DNA of 39,172 bases. It comes from a virus. The stretch spans positions 1 to 39,172 of the IMG/VR virus record IMGVR_UViG_3300042455_000971; one strand, given 5' to 3'. A program made the position numbers and the translations under genes. A model generated the notes under the pieces. The model was not told the DNA's origin and ran no database searches. It saw only the letters and a list, made by a program, of their open reading frames with translations. Shown here in pieces: positions 25,277-31,409 of the stretch (its first letter is position 1; every line of letters starts with the position of its first letter).

Positions 25277-26341
25277 ATGTTGCCAGATGTTGGAACAATG
25301 GAGTCATACATCCGCCGCGCAGCCCTCGCTCGCGGCATCGATCCTGACACGGCGGTGCGCGTGGCCCGCTCCGAGGGTCTGGCGCCCGGCGTGTGGCAGG
25401 CGAACGGGATGCTCTCCTACGGGCGCGAGCGGTCATATGGTCCCTTCCAGCTTCATGTGGACCCGCGGCCAGGGCGTGCTGGCATGGGCAATGATTTCAT
25501 GCGCGCCACCGGCCTCGATCCCGCGGATCCGGCCAACTGGCAGGCGGGCATCGACTTCGCTCTGAATCATGCTTCGAAGCGCGGCTGGGGTGCCTGGTAC
25601 GGCCCGCAGAAGCTGCCCCAGCCCATCACCGGCATGATGGGCATCAATGGCGGTCGATCGCTCCCTGTGTCGGCGCCGCAGACCCAGGCCGCGGCCTACA
25701 GCGCCGGTGCATATGTGCCGGAATTCCAGTACCAGGCGCCCGTCGCCGGTGGCATGAACGTCATGCCTGCTGACGACCCTGCCGGTGCGGCTGGCGGTGC
25801 CCAGCAGCGCAGGAATTCCTACACGGACATGATGACGAGGGCGATCGAGAAGGGCAGCCCGGCAAATGAGGCTCGCCAGCAGATCGGCGCCATGGAGGCC
25901 GCCCAGGGCACCGGCGGCGGCTTCAAGATCCCCGGCCTGAGTGCCCTGGCGGGCGGCAAGGGTGGAGCGGGTGGCAAGGGCGGCGGTGGTGGTGCCAATG
26001 TCCAGCCGACGTCGGCGCCGATCCCCGGCGGTGACGTCGATCCCCAGGAGGCCGCCGCAGCTCTGGCGCCTCCCAAGCCGCGGGTGCGCCCCCAGACACA
26101 GAACATGAACCTACCCCCGGTGCAGGGGCCAACCGCGCCCTATTGGGGTGTCCATGCGGGCGATGCGGAACAGGCGCAAGATAACGCGATGGATTTCGGC
26201 GCGGCGTTCCTCGACGATACGGGCAAACTTCCCACCCCCGGCGTTACCGATGGTCTGGGACCGCGCCCTTACGACCGCTCGAAATCCCCGACTTGGGACA
26301 TCAACCGCAAACGCTTCATGCCGCCGACCCGGCCTCGCTAA
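25277..26341 (+). CDS. virion-associated muramidase / lytic transglycosylase-like protein
   Basis: 354 residues. Residues 1-125 look like a lysozyme-fold enzyme: IRRAALARGIDPDTAVRVARSEG supplies a catalytic-type Glu, and ERSYGPFQLHV is the beta-strand with the G-x-x-Q-type substrate motif, followed by GLDPADPANWQAGIDFALNHASKRGW and GAWYGP. Such domains sit on injected phage proteins and open a hole in peptidoglycan during DNA entry, as the N-terminal domain of T7 gp16 does. The rest is Gly/Ala/Pro-rich linker (KGGAGGKGGGGG) with a basic C-terminus. The ribosome site AGGAGA is 8 bp from the ATG. Different in type and place from the lysis enzyme at 6513. Confidence 0.75.
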   Translation: MLPDVGTMESYIRRAALARGIDPDTAVRVARSEGLAPGVWQANGMLSYGRERSYGPFQLHVDPRPGRAGMGNDFMRATGLDPADPANWQAGIDFALNHASKRGWGAWYGPQKLPQPITGMMGINGGRSLPVSAPQTQAAAYSAGAYVPEFQYQAPVAGGMNVMPADDPAGAAGGAQQRRNSYTDMMTRAIEKGSPANEARQQIGAMEAAQGTGGGFKIPGLSALAGGKGGAGGKGGGGGANVQPTSAPIPGGDVDPQEAAAALAPPKPRVRPQTQNMNLPPVQGPTAPYWGVHAGDAEQAQDNAMDFGAAFLDDTGKLPTPGVTDGLGPRPYDRSKSPTWDINRKRFMPPTRPR

Positions 26342-26353
26342 GGAGACAGAGAC

Positions 26354-26815
26354 ATGCCTGACACCCCTCCGACCACACCCCCGGCCAAGAAGCCGCACAT
26401 GATGCGCGACATGGCGCAAAGGGCGAACCACGCCTTCAAGACGCACGGCCCGATAGGCGGGAAGGCGGCGTTCGCGGGCATGCCGTTCTTTCAGCGCGGG
26501 AAGGGGGTCATCAACCCCAAGGCCGAGTATGAGCAGTTCCAGATGCTTGAGGACTATCGGGCGCGCATGAAGGCCCAGGAGGCCCCCCAGCCCCAGATCG
26601 AGAACCCGCCCCTGCCGCCCTTGGACCCAGCGCCGCCGCCCGCAGCGGCCCCGGCACCGGCACCGGCGGCGGCGCCTTCCATTGCTGATGCCGTCGTGCC
26701 GAAGCGCGGCAAGTCCACCTTCAGCAGCTTTGGTGTTGGCGGGAACAGTTCGACGCGCCGCGTCGGGCAGAAAACCAAGCCCCCAGGCGGCGCATTCGGC
26801 GGGGGCATGTTCTAA
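26354..26815 (+). CDS. Pro/Ala-rich protein, function unknown
   Basis: 153 residues. A short basic N-terminal helix (MMRDMAQRANHAFKTHG), a PFFQRGKGVINP segment, then a Pro/Ala tract (PAPAPAAAP) and a Gly-rich, basic C-terminus ending GGAFGGGMF. The similar F-rich glycine ending to the gene at 24653 (GGGGGF) hints that both proteins dock in the same structure. No domain recognised. Confidence 0.55.
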   Translation: MPDTPPTTPPAKKPHMMRDMAQRANHAFKTHGPIGGKAAFAGMPFFQRGKGVINPKAEYEQFQMLEDYRARMKAQEAPQPQIENPPLPPLDPAPPPAAAPAPAPAAAPSIADAVVPKRGKSTFSSFGVGGNSSTRRVGQKTKPPGGAFGGGMF

Positions 26816-27012
26816 TGAGCAGGATCCCGTTCTCGACGCCCAACAGCTCGATTTCGGCACGCAGCCCGCACTACCAGGCAGAGCGTGCCAGGCGCGGCAA
26901 GAGCATATCCGAGGGGATGCGCCGGGCCGCCGAGGAGCGTGAGCGCCTGGCCGGTTTGAGCGATCGGGAGAGCGCCGCGGAGGATCTCGCCGAGGCTGTT
27001 ACTCGAAGATGA
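26815..27012 (+). CDS. small charged protein at the end of the late operon
   Basis: 65 residues, start overlapping the previous stop by 1 bp (TAATG). The first 20 residues are polar (IPFSTPNSSISARSPHY), the rest is a highly charged helix (ERARRGKS, GMRRAAEERERLAGL, ESAAEDLAEAV). Probably the last gene of the rightward structural operon. Function unknown. Confidence 0.55.
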   Translation: MSRIPFSTPNSSISARSPHYQAERARRGKSISEGMRRAAEERERLAGLSDRESAAEDLAEAVTRR

Positions 27013-27330
27013 GTAGTGCCTGATTACGTGGGGTCAGGTGCTGAAATCCAGCAGTGCCGACGCCCTGAAGACAGGAAAAACCCAAGGCCTAACCCACTGA
27101 ATTGAAAGCTTTTAAACTCCGGGGTTAAGGCCTTGGGTGTCCAGAATCGGATACTTCATCTGGTGTTATCGCCGATTTGGGTAAACCCAAACGAATCGGC
27201 ACCCAATGAAGAAAATCGGCGATTTTGACCGATCGTGAGTGTTTGTAGGCCGACAAAACCGATGCCGATTCGCGGCACTTTCGGCCCTAGTGCGGAGTTT
27301 AGTGCTGAACTCAGCAGCCCGATTTGGGTG
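27013..27330. other. 318 bp non-coding region rich in CCGATT words and palindromes
   Basis: No credible gene. It holds a terminator-like repeat at 27076-27138 (separate entry); GCCGATT at 27171 paired with AATCGGC at 27194, with TTGGGT/ACCCAA inside, making a near-perfect 30 bp palindrome; a perfect AAAATCG-G-CGATTTT palindrome at 27212-27226; and further CCGATT words at 27145 (minus), 27265 (plus) and 27321 (plus). This clustering on both strands suggests protein-binding sites or an origin-like region rather than mere spacer. Confidence 0.55.
27076..27138 (-). terminator. intrinsic terminator for the leftward RHH-HTH unit
   Basis: Arms ACCCAAGGCCTAACCC (27080-27095) and GGGTTAAGGCCTTGGGT (27122-27138) pair over 16 bp with one bulged base. 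Read leftward the stem is followed directly by TTTTT (27080-27076, sharing the end of the stem), a canonical U-run. Read rightward there is no T-run, though the stem may still slow transcription from the late operon. The loop is long, 26 bases, and contains a small AAAGCTTT palindrome. Confidence 0.7.
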
Positions 27331-27639
27331 TCAGCCGTTGCGCTTGATGATGGTGTGAACGCGCTGCCTGGAGATGCCGAAACGGTCGGCAATCTTGATC
27401 ATGCTCCAGCCCTCAGCATGCAGCTCGACGACCTTGCGATCGCGTTCCGTGATGGCAGCAATTTCCTGGGACGTGCGAGCCCCCTGGTGGCGCCTGGGGA
27501 TGTTATAGCGCGCCATGTAGCGCACCACCGAGGGCATCGATACGCCGAGCGCAACTGCCGTCTCCTCGAGCGTGAGGCCCTGCTTCACGTAGGCGCGCTT
27601 GAGGTCTGTTTTGGTGATGAGTTCAGTCTTCCGAGGCAA
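27331..27639 (-). CDS. double helix-turn-helix DNA-binding protein
   Basis: About 102 residues from a TTG at 27639, which has GGAG 7 bp upstream; an earlier TTG at 27657 would add six basic residues. Two HTH-like units are visible: LTLEETAVALGVSMPSVVRY and, in the second half, WSMIKIADRFGISRQRVHTI, the latter resembling sigma region 4 or resolvase-type HTH. A basic linker (PRRHQGARTSQE) lies between. The gene overlaps the 3' end of the RHH gene, so they are one leftward unit. It may bind the palindromes just downstream at 27144-27330. A small-terminase role was considered, as those also carry HTH motifs, but strand and place argue against it. Confidence 0.7.
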   Translation of the reverse strand: MPRKTELITKTDLKRAYVKQGLTLEETAVALGVSMPSVVRYMARYNIPRRHQGARTSQEIAAITERDRKVVELHAEGWSMIKIADRFGISRQRVHTIIKRNG

Positions 27640-27811
27640 TCTTCGTCTCCGTTTCAACAGCGGCCTTCACCGCACTGCGAATGTAATCCGACATCGTCGC
27701 AAAGCCCCCGCGAATAGTGGCCTTACGCACCTGCTCGATTTCCGATTCAGTCAGCATGATGTGCAGCTTGTGTGCGCGCTTGTGAGCCTTTGGTAGTGGC
27801 GGTCTTCCCAT
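27623..27811 (-). CDS. ribbon-helix-helix regulator
   Basis: 62 residues. HKLHIMLTESEIEQVRKATI is a typical RHH strand-helix and ATMSDYIRSAVKAAVE the second helix, as in Arc/MetJ/CopG-type and MobC-like proteins, which bind operators as dimers through a two-stranded sheet. The ATG at 27811 is chosen because AAGGAG lies 6 bp upstream. The divergent promoter region contains two identical-spacing inverted repeats (27849-27872 and 27890-27913) that are natural candidates for its operators, so it may repress both itself and the HNH unit. No toxin-like partner is seen, so an antitoxin role is not favoured. Confidence 0.75.
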   Translation of the reverse strand: MGRPPLPKAHKRAHKLHIMLTESEIEQVRKATIRGGFATMSDYIRSAVKAAVETETKIASED

Positions 27812-27833
27812 CGCGATCTCCTTGGATGTCAGC

Positions 27834-27861
27834 AAAATATAGGTCCACGGATAGAAATCAA
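27834..27861 (-). promoter_or_regulatory. candidate leftward promoter of the RHH gene
   Basis: Read leftward: TTGATT (27861-27856), 16 bp, TATTTT (27839-27834). Its -35 region is inside the first GGATA-N14-TATCC repeat, which fits autoregulation. Confidence 0.45.
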
Positions 27862-27872
27862 CATTTTTATCC
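27849..27872. promoter_or_regulatory. operator-like repeat 1, GGATA-N14-TATCC
   Basis: GGATA at 27849-27853 and TATCC at 27868-27872; including one more base, CGGATA and TATCCG are exact inverses. It overlaps the -35 of the leftward promoter. Confidence 0.55.
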
Positions 27873-27881
27873 GGCGGGGTA

Positions 27882-27908
27882 TTGACTTTGGATAGGAAGC
27901 CGCATAAC
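27882..27908 (+). promoter_or_regulatory. candidate rightward promoter of the HNH unit
   Basis: TTGACT (27882-27887) followed after 15 bp by CATAAC (27903-27908), or by an overlapping TAACTA at 17 bp. The -35 match is good, the -10 moderate. The second operator-like repeat covers the spacer and -10, so binding there should block it. Confidence 0.45.
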
Positions 27909-27913
27909 TATCC
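27890..27913. promoter_or_regulatory. operator-like repeat 2, GGATA-N14-TATCC
   Basis: GGATA at 27890-27894 and TATCC at 27909-27913, the same 14 bp spacing as repeat 1 and 41 bp (about four helical turns) from it. The right arm continues as CTATCCACA, which is also one base from a DnaA box, so DnaA binding is an alternative reading. Confidence 0.55.
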
Positions 27914-27931
27914 ACACATCAAGGAGCCGAC

Positions 27932-28387
27932 ATGAAGACCAAGGGACGGATCAATCGGGTGAATGTGGTGGACGGTAGCGTGATCAAGCGCCCGGCCAAC
28001 CAGCAGCGCAATCCCGAGAACTGGGCAGATCTTCGCGAACAGCGCCGCGCGCTTCAGACCGCCGATGGCAAGGTCTATTGCGGCACCTGCGCTGAGGTTG
28101 AGGGTGGCCCGTTCCGTTTCGAGCTGCATCACCGGCTCTACAATCAATTCGGCCAGGAGCGCATCGAGGACGTGATCCTCCTCTGCGAGCCCTGCCATGA
28201 TGCCATCACCTCGCGGATCCGCACGAAGCGGTATGCCGCCGGTGACATGAGCATCACTGTAGAATTCTCGACCGCTGAAGAAGCGCCGAGATATGTGCCG
28301 CAGGCGCGGCGCATCGAGGTGAAAGTGGAGCAGAAGACTGAGCCAGCAAGACCAGCCTTCCGCCCCACCTCACGTAAACACGGCTAA
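27932..28387 (+). CDS. HNH endonuclease-like protein
   Basis: 151 residues. The HNH core is clear: Cys50-x2-Cys53, then ELHHRLYNQFGQERIEDVILL with His66/His67, and Cys85-x2-Cys88-His89 (LCEPCHDAI). The four Cys bind structural zinc, while His67 and His89 would hold the catalytic metal. HNH proteins nick or cut DNA in phage packaging, recombination or homing; no intron is seen, so a recombination or defence role is possible. The C-terminal third is basic and Pro-rich. AAGGAG lies 7 bp before the ATG. It is the first gene of a rightward unit that continues with the RAMP-like gene and the repeat array. Confidence 0.82.
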   Translation: MKTKGRINRVNVVDGSVIKRPANQQRNPENWADLREQRRALQTADGKVYCGTCAEVEGGPFRFELHHRLYNQFGQERIEDVILLCEPCHDAITSRIRTKRYAAGDMSITVEFSTAEEAPRYVPQARRIEVKVEQKTEPARPAFRPTSRKHG

Positions 28388-28405
28388 CGCAAGGAGCAAT
28401 CAGCC

Positions 28406-29011
28406 ATGAGCATGAAGCAGTACACCATCAGCATCCACATCGACAAGTTCCTCTCGCACAACGCGCGGTCTGCGGATCCGCTGGACCCTTATGCGAAGGC
28501 GATGAAGGAGATCTCATCGAAGCGGAAGAAGACCGACGCTGACCATGAGCAGCTCGCCCTCATCGAGTATGAGGCAGGCCTCTACCTCGACAGCAAGAAG
28601 CAGGTGATTATCCCTGGCCGCATTTTCGAGGCTGCCATCGCCGAGGGTGCAAAGATCGCGAAGGAGGGCAAGCAGTGCCTCAGCTCGGTGATCGTCGAGG
28701 ATGACGCTATCATCACGTATGACGGCGGCCCGCTGTCCCTCGATGAGCTGAAGGTCAGCGACGACCACCGGCTGGTTGTGCCGGTTCGCGTCGGCCAGGC
28801 GCGCATCATGCGTACCCGCCCGATGTTCTCGAACGTCGAGGCTAAGTTCACCGTGAGCCTGGCCACCGAGATCGCGAACCCCGCGCAGCTCAAGCGTTGG
28901 ATCGAGGACTGCCTCAACCTGAAGGGCCTCGGCGATTGGCGCCCGCGCTATGGCCGCGGCTACCTTCTGTCCTTCGAAGAGATGAAGGCGCCGGTCGCTA
29001 AGGCGGCCTGA
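28406..29011 (+). CDS. protein with RAMP/Cas7-like motifs, function unknown
   Basis: 201 residues. I do not recognise it with certainty. Three features recall RAMP (RRM-fold, Cas7-like) proteins: a first strand ending in an exposed loop (YTISIHIDKFLSHN), IIPGRIFEAAIAEGAK at residues ~68-83, similar in place to the IPGSSLKGALR segment, and a late Gly-rich loop, LKGLGDWRPRYGRGYL, similar to the C-terminal G-x-G-R-x-G-x-G loop that contacts RNA. There are no other CRISPR genes. It follows the HNH gene by 18 bp with its own AAGGAG site and is followed at once by a hairpin and the GGYNN repeat array, so it may bind the array RNA; this is inference. Confidence 0.6.
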   Translation: MSMKQYTISIHIDKFLSHNARSADPLDPYAKAMKEISSKRKKTDADHEQLALIEYEAGLYLDSKKQVIIPGRIFEAAIAEGAKIAKEGKQCLSSVIVEDDAIITYDGGPLSLDELKVSDDHRLVVPVRVGQARIMRTRPMFSNVEAKFTVSLATEIANPAQLKRWIEDCLNLKGLGDWRPRYGRGYLLSFEEMKAPVAKAA

Positions 29012-29019
29012 CGATGCAG

Positions 29020-29045
29020 CCGGTGGCGGGATCCCCTGCCACCGG
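29020..29045 (+). repeat. hairpin at the 5' edge of the repeat array
   Basis: CCGGTGGC (29020-29027) and GCCACCGG (29038-29045) pair perfectly around GGGATCCCCT, which itself contains a GGGATCCC palindrome. It starts 8 bp after the RAMP-like gene and ends 6 bp before the first array unit. Confidence 0.6.
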
Positions 29046-29051
29046 CGCCAT

Positions 29052-29464
29052 GGGTTTCGTGGCCTGGCAAGGCGTGGCTAGGCTCGGCAAGGTGCGGCAT
29101 GGCAAGGCGAGGCATGGGTTTCGCGGCCCGGCAAGGCAAGGCAAGGCGAGGCGTGGTATGGCGAGGCCTGGCATGGGTTTCGTGGTTTGGCGCGGTTAGG
29201 CCAGGCACGGCGAGGCGTGGTATGGCGAGGCATGGGTTTCGCGGCGCGGTGAGGCGTGGCGAGGCAAGGCTAGGCGCGGCCTGGCATGGCGAGGGTTTCA
29301 AGGCGAGGCATGGCAAGGCACGGCATGGCTAGGCAAGGCATGGCACGGCGTGGGTTTCACGGCGCGGTTAGGCTGGGCTAGGTAGGGCGTGGCAAGGCGC
29401 GGCAAGGGCATCCCGGCGGGGCATGGCGGGGCGCGGCCTGGCATGGCAAGGCGCGGCGGGGAAC
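29052..29464 (+). repeat. higher-order GGYNN array: seven units of ~59 bp
   Basis: The DNA is a run of GGC(or GGT)-N-N pentamers. Every 59 bp a 9-base block GGGTTTCNN interrupts it, at 29052, 29116, 29175, 29234, 29293 and 29352 (spacings 64, 59, 59, 59, 59). Each unit is 9 bases plus ten pentamers; the first has eleven. A seventh, decayed unit starts at 29411 with TCCCGGCGG in place of GGGTTTCNN and runs to the terminator. The NN pairs vary from pentamer to pentamer while GG(C/T) is constant. The G-rich strand satisfies a two-quartet G-quadruplex pattern (GG with 3-base loops) throughout. Rightward frames are closed by TAG codons, so it is not coding on that strand. Confidence 0.9.
29052..29464 (+). 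ncRNA. possible structured RNA from the GGYNN array
   Basis: The array lies downstream of the HNH and RAMP-like genes in the same direction, with a hairpin at its start and an intrinsic terminator exactly at its end, so a transcript from the promoter at 27882 would carry it as a ~410-base 3' segment. Whether it acts as RNA, as DNA sites or as both cannot be read from the sequence. Confidence 0.3.
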
Positions 29465-29499
29465 GAAAACGGCGGCGGGGTAACCTGGCCGCCGTTTTC
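29465..29499. terminator. bidirectional intrinsic terminator between array and integrase
   Basis: GAAAACGGCGGC (29465-29476) and GCCGCCGTTTTC (29488-29499) are exact inverses, giving a 12 bp stem. It has TTTT at the end in both directions, so it can end the rightward array transcript and the leftward integrase transcript, whose stop codon is at 29520-29522. Confidence 0.85.
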
Positions 29500-29519
29500 T
29501 ATTGCCCTGGTGCGCTCCC

Positions 29520-30536
29520 CTATTCGAAGCGCCGGTCGATGACGCCACGCAGATGGTCGGGAGCATGATGCCCATAAACCGCGGCGACGAGCTGCGGGCT
29601 GTTCCCCAGGACACCGGCGACCTCCCAGATCGTTGACCCGGCGCGGAGGTTGAGGGTGGCCCAGGTGTGACGGAGGCTGTGGGGGTTCATTCCTTCGAAG
29701 CCGCGCGAGGCGACGAAGGCATCGTATTGCGCATGAATCTCGCGATTCGTGAACAGCACGAAGTCGCTCTCACGCTCCCGGTAGGCCCGCTCGAGGAGTG
29801 GCCGCAGGCGCCGGGAGATCGGCACGATGGATTGCCGCTTGTTCGCAGCACCCTTGCCGAGCCGGAAGTCGATGATGCCCGATTCGAGGTCCACCTTGCT
29901 CCAAGTGAGATTCAGGATCGCGTTCTTGCGCTGGCCGGTGTCGAGGGCAATGCAGGTGAACAGCGTGACGCGGTTCAGGCGGTCGCGGCCCATCGAGAAG
30001 CCCAGGGCGAGAGCGTAGAGCTGCGCCTCCTCGTCCTCGTTCAGCCACTTGTCGCGGGGAGGGGCTGCCGGTGGCCGCTCGACATAGGGCACGTCCTCGG
30101 CCTTCACCAGGCGGGCCTTCACGGCATATGCCTGCACGGCGCGGATGGTCGAGATCGCGCGCCTGGCGGTTCCCTGAGCCCATTCCTGGCGCTCGATGTA
30201 GTCGGCCAGGACGGGCTCCGTCAGCTCCTTCACTGACAGGCTGCCGATGCCGCGATCGAGCTGCCGCAGAAAATAGATGAGCTTATCGCCGACGGGGCGG
30301 CGCCGGAACTTGTCGCGTTGCATGTATGCCTGGATCAGGTCGCCGAAGAGGGCGCCCTCGGCGCGCGTGGCCGCCTGGAGAAGCTCTACCTCGAAAGCTT
30401 TCTGCCAGCGTTCAGCCTCGCTGCGATCCGTCTGGCGTGTGCTGATGGACCGGGACCTGTAGGTGCCATTGGGGAGCTTTTCGCTGTAGCGGACTTCCCA
30501 TCTGCCGGTGCGGGAGAGTTCGAGTTTCGTCTGCAT
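29520..30536 (-). CDS. int: tyrosine recombinase, phage integrase
   Basis: 338 residues. It joins phage and host attachment sites by strand exchange. The N-terminal ~55 residues form an arm-binding-type strand domain (GRWEVRYSEKLPNGTYRSR), residues 60-155 the core-binding helices, and 165-338 the catalytic domain with Arg203 (DTGQRKNAI), a Lys near 228-233, His286 and Arg289 (HSLRH), and the nucleophile Tyr321 (VAAVYGHH). Position 312, usually His or Trp (LGH), is Asn (LGN). The ATG at 30536 is chosen because GAGGAA lies 5 bp upstream; longer reading adds atypical residues. It overlaps the excisionase-like gene by ~150 bp. Confidence 0.93.
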   Translation of the reverse strand: MQTKLELSRTGRWEVRYSEKLPNGTYRSRSISTRQTDRSEAERWQKAFEVELLQAATRAEGALFGDLIQAYMQRDKFRRRPVGDKLIYFLRQLDRGIGSLSVKELTEPVLADYIERQEWAQGTARRAISTIRAVQAYAVKARLVKAEDVPYVERPPAAPPRDKWLNEDEEAQLYALALGFSMGRDRLNRVTLFTCIALDTGQRKNAILNLTWSKVDLESGIIDFRLGKGAANKRQSIVPISRRLRPLLERAYRERESDFVLFTNREIHAQYDAFVASRGFEGMNPHSLRHTWATLNLRAGSTIWEVAGVLGNSPQLVAAVYGHHAPDHLRGVIDRRFE

Positions 30537-30700
30537 TTGAGTTCCTCGATAAAATCCAAAAGGTCCGTGAGATGGATCAGGCAGGGCCGACCAGGGATGA
30601 ACCGGATCCGCCCCTCGCGGCGCCACCTTGCGATCGTTTCCGATGATCGCCGGAGGAGGGCGCCAGCTTCGGCGTCAGTCAATAAGGTAGGGCTGTGCAT
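30386..30700 (-). CDS. excisionase-like MerR-type HTH protein
   Basis: About 104 residues from the ATG at 30700; no clear ribosome site, probably coupled to the upstream gene it overlaps. LLTDAEAGALLRRSSETIAR and RWRREGRIRFIPGRPCL form a winged HTH as in small phage excisionases and HTH_17 proteins, followed by IHLTDLLDFIEEL. The domain ends near residue 55; the remaining ~50 residues are Ser/Pro/Ala/Arg-rich and encoded in a second frame over the integrase 5' end, so they may be little constrained. It is expected to direct the integrase to excision and may also repress. Confidence 0.7.
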   Translation of the reverse strand: MHSPTLLTDAEAGALLRRSSETIARWRREGRIRFIPGRPCLIHLTDLLDFIEELKCRRNSNSPAPADGKSATAKSSPMAPTGPGPSAHARRIAARLNAGRKLSR

Positions 30701-30929
30701 TCGTGTCGTCGGCTGCTTGGAGTGATAGATCAACGAGTTCGCGTATTAGGCCCAACGAAGTGCCATCAGAGGCGCATGCCAGGCAGGAGTAGATGAGGAG
30801 GCCGGTATTGAAGCTCTCGGTGCTTATTCCCGCAGCTTCGGCCACTTCGTTGAAGGCTGGCCCAAGTGCGTTTTCGATCAGCTCAAGAGTGTCGGAGATT
30901 TCCCCTCCCGACCGGAAAGCAGTAGTCAT
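30675..30929 (-). CDS. small acidic protein of the lysogeny module
   Basis: 84 residues, not recognised. Predicted helical, with ISDTLELIENALGPAFNEVA and LGLIRELVDLSLQAAD. Net negative. An AAGGAG lies ~12 bp before the ATG at 30929. It sits between the XRE repressor and the excisionase-like gene in a leftward run; a short acidic helical protein here could be a regulator partner, but that is a guess. Confidence 0.6.
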   Translation of the reverse strand: MTTAFRSGGEISDTLELIENALGPAFNEVAEAAGISTESFNTGLLIYSCLACASDGTSLGLIRELVDLSLQAADDTNAQPYLID

Positions 30930-30953
30930 GACGTTCCCATCTCTCCTTGGGGG

Positions 30954-31409
30954 TCAATGCCCCTTTTCTAGTTTTGCCAGGATCGAGCCGATCTCCATGG
31001 CGACCAACAACGGAACCAGCATATCCACCCGCAGATGAACCCGGTCGGGATGCCCGGAGGCCATCGTGATGGCGATCTCTGGGTTCTCACGATCGACGGC
31101 TGCCGCTGTAATGTCAGGCGCCAGCTCTTCAACCGTCATCCCCAGGGCGTCAGCGATTCGCTTCAGCGTGCGGGGCTCGGGGTAGGTTCGACCGGAGATG
31201 TAGGCCGAGATTCGATCTCGTCCCTTGGCGCCGGGGTAGCCGTCTTTGCTCGTCTCGACGCCGAAGGCCTTCCGAGCCAGGTCTGACTGGCTCATGTTTC
31301 TTTCGACGATCAGCTCATGCAGGCGGCGCCCGAATTGCTGAATTGCGTGCTTCTGTATTGGCGTACGCCCTGCGGTAGGAGGCAATAGCCTGCGGGGAGC
31401 TTTGCTCAT
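30954..31409 (-). CDS. XRE-family repressor, probable lysogeny regulator
   Basis: 151 residues from the ATG at 31409; an ATG at 31427 is also in frame. FGRRLHELIVERNMSQSDLA begins an XRE HTH at ~26, continued by GRDRISAYISGRTYPEPRTL (recognition region) and LKRIADALGMTVEELAP. The insert between helices (FGVETSKDGYPGAKG) is longer than usual. There is no LexA-type peptidase domain, so it should not be cleaved by RecA. It faces the Cro-like gene across a 250 bp control region with a symmetric operator. The C-terminal ~45 residues (VHLRVDMLVPLLVAMEIGS) probably mediate dimerisation. Confidence 0.8.
   Translation of the reverse strand: MSKAPRRLLPPTAGRTPIQKHAIQQFGRRLHELIVERNMSQSDLARKAFGVETSKDGYPGAKGRDRISAYISGRTYPEPRTLKRIADALGMTVEELAPDITAAAVDRENPEIAITMASGHPDRVHLRVDMLVPLLVAMEIGSILAKLEKGH

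Noticed and set aside
27331-27639. Small terminase subunit
   Set aside because: It has HTH motifs like small terminases, but lies on the other strand, 18 kb from terL, in an operon with an RHH regulator.
27623-27811. Toxin-antitoxin pair
   Set aside because: RHH proteins are often antitoxins, but the partner gene encodes a two-HTH protein without toxin-like features.
29052-29464. CRISPR array or coding repeat
   Set aside because: The regular 59 bp spacing suggested a CRISPR, but the shared block is only 7 bases and the intervening sequence is itself a pentamer repeat, not unique spacers. Forward frames contain TAG stops. The open leftward frame (28960-29316) arises because CC-rich pentamers rarely make stops.
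29465-29519. attP core next to the integrase
   Set aside because: The place is suitable, but no tRNA-like end or core identity can be recognised without the host sequence.
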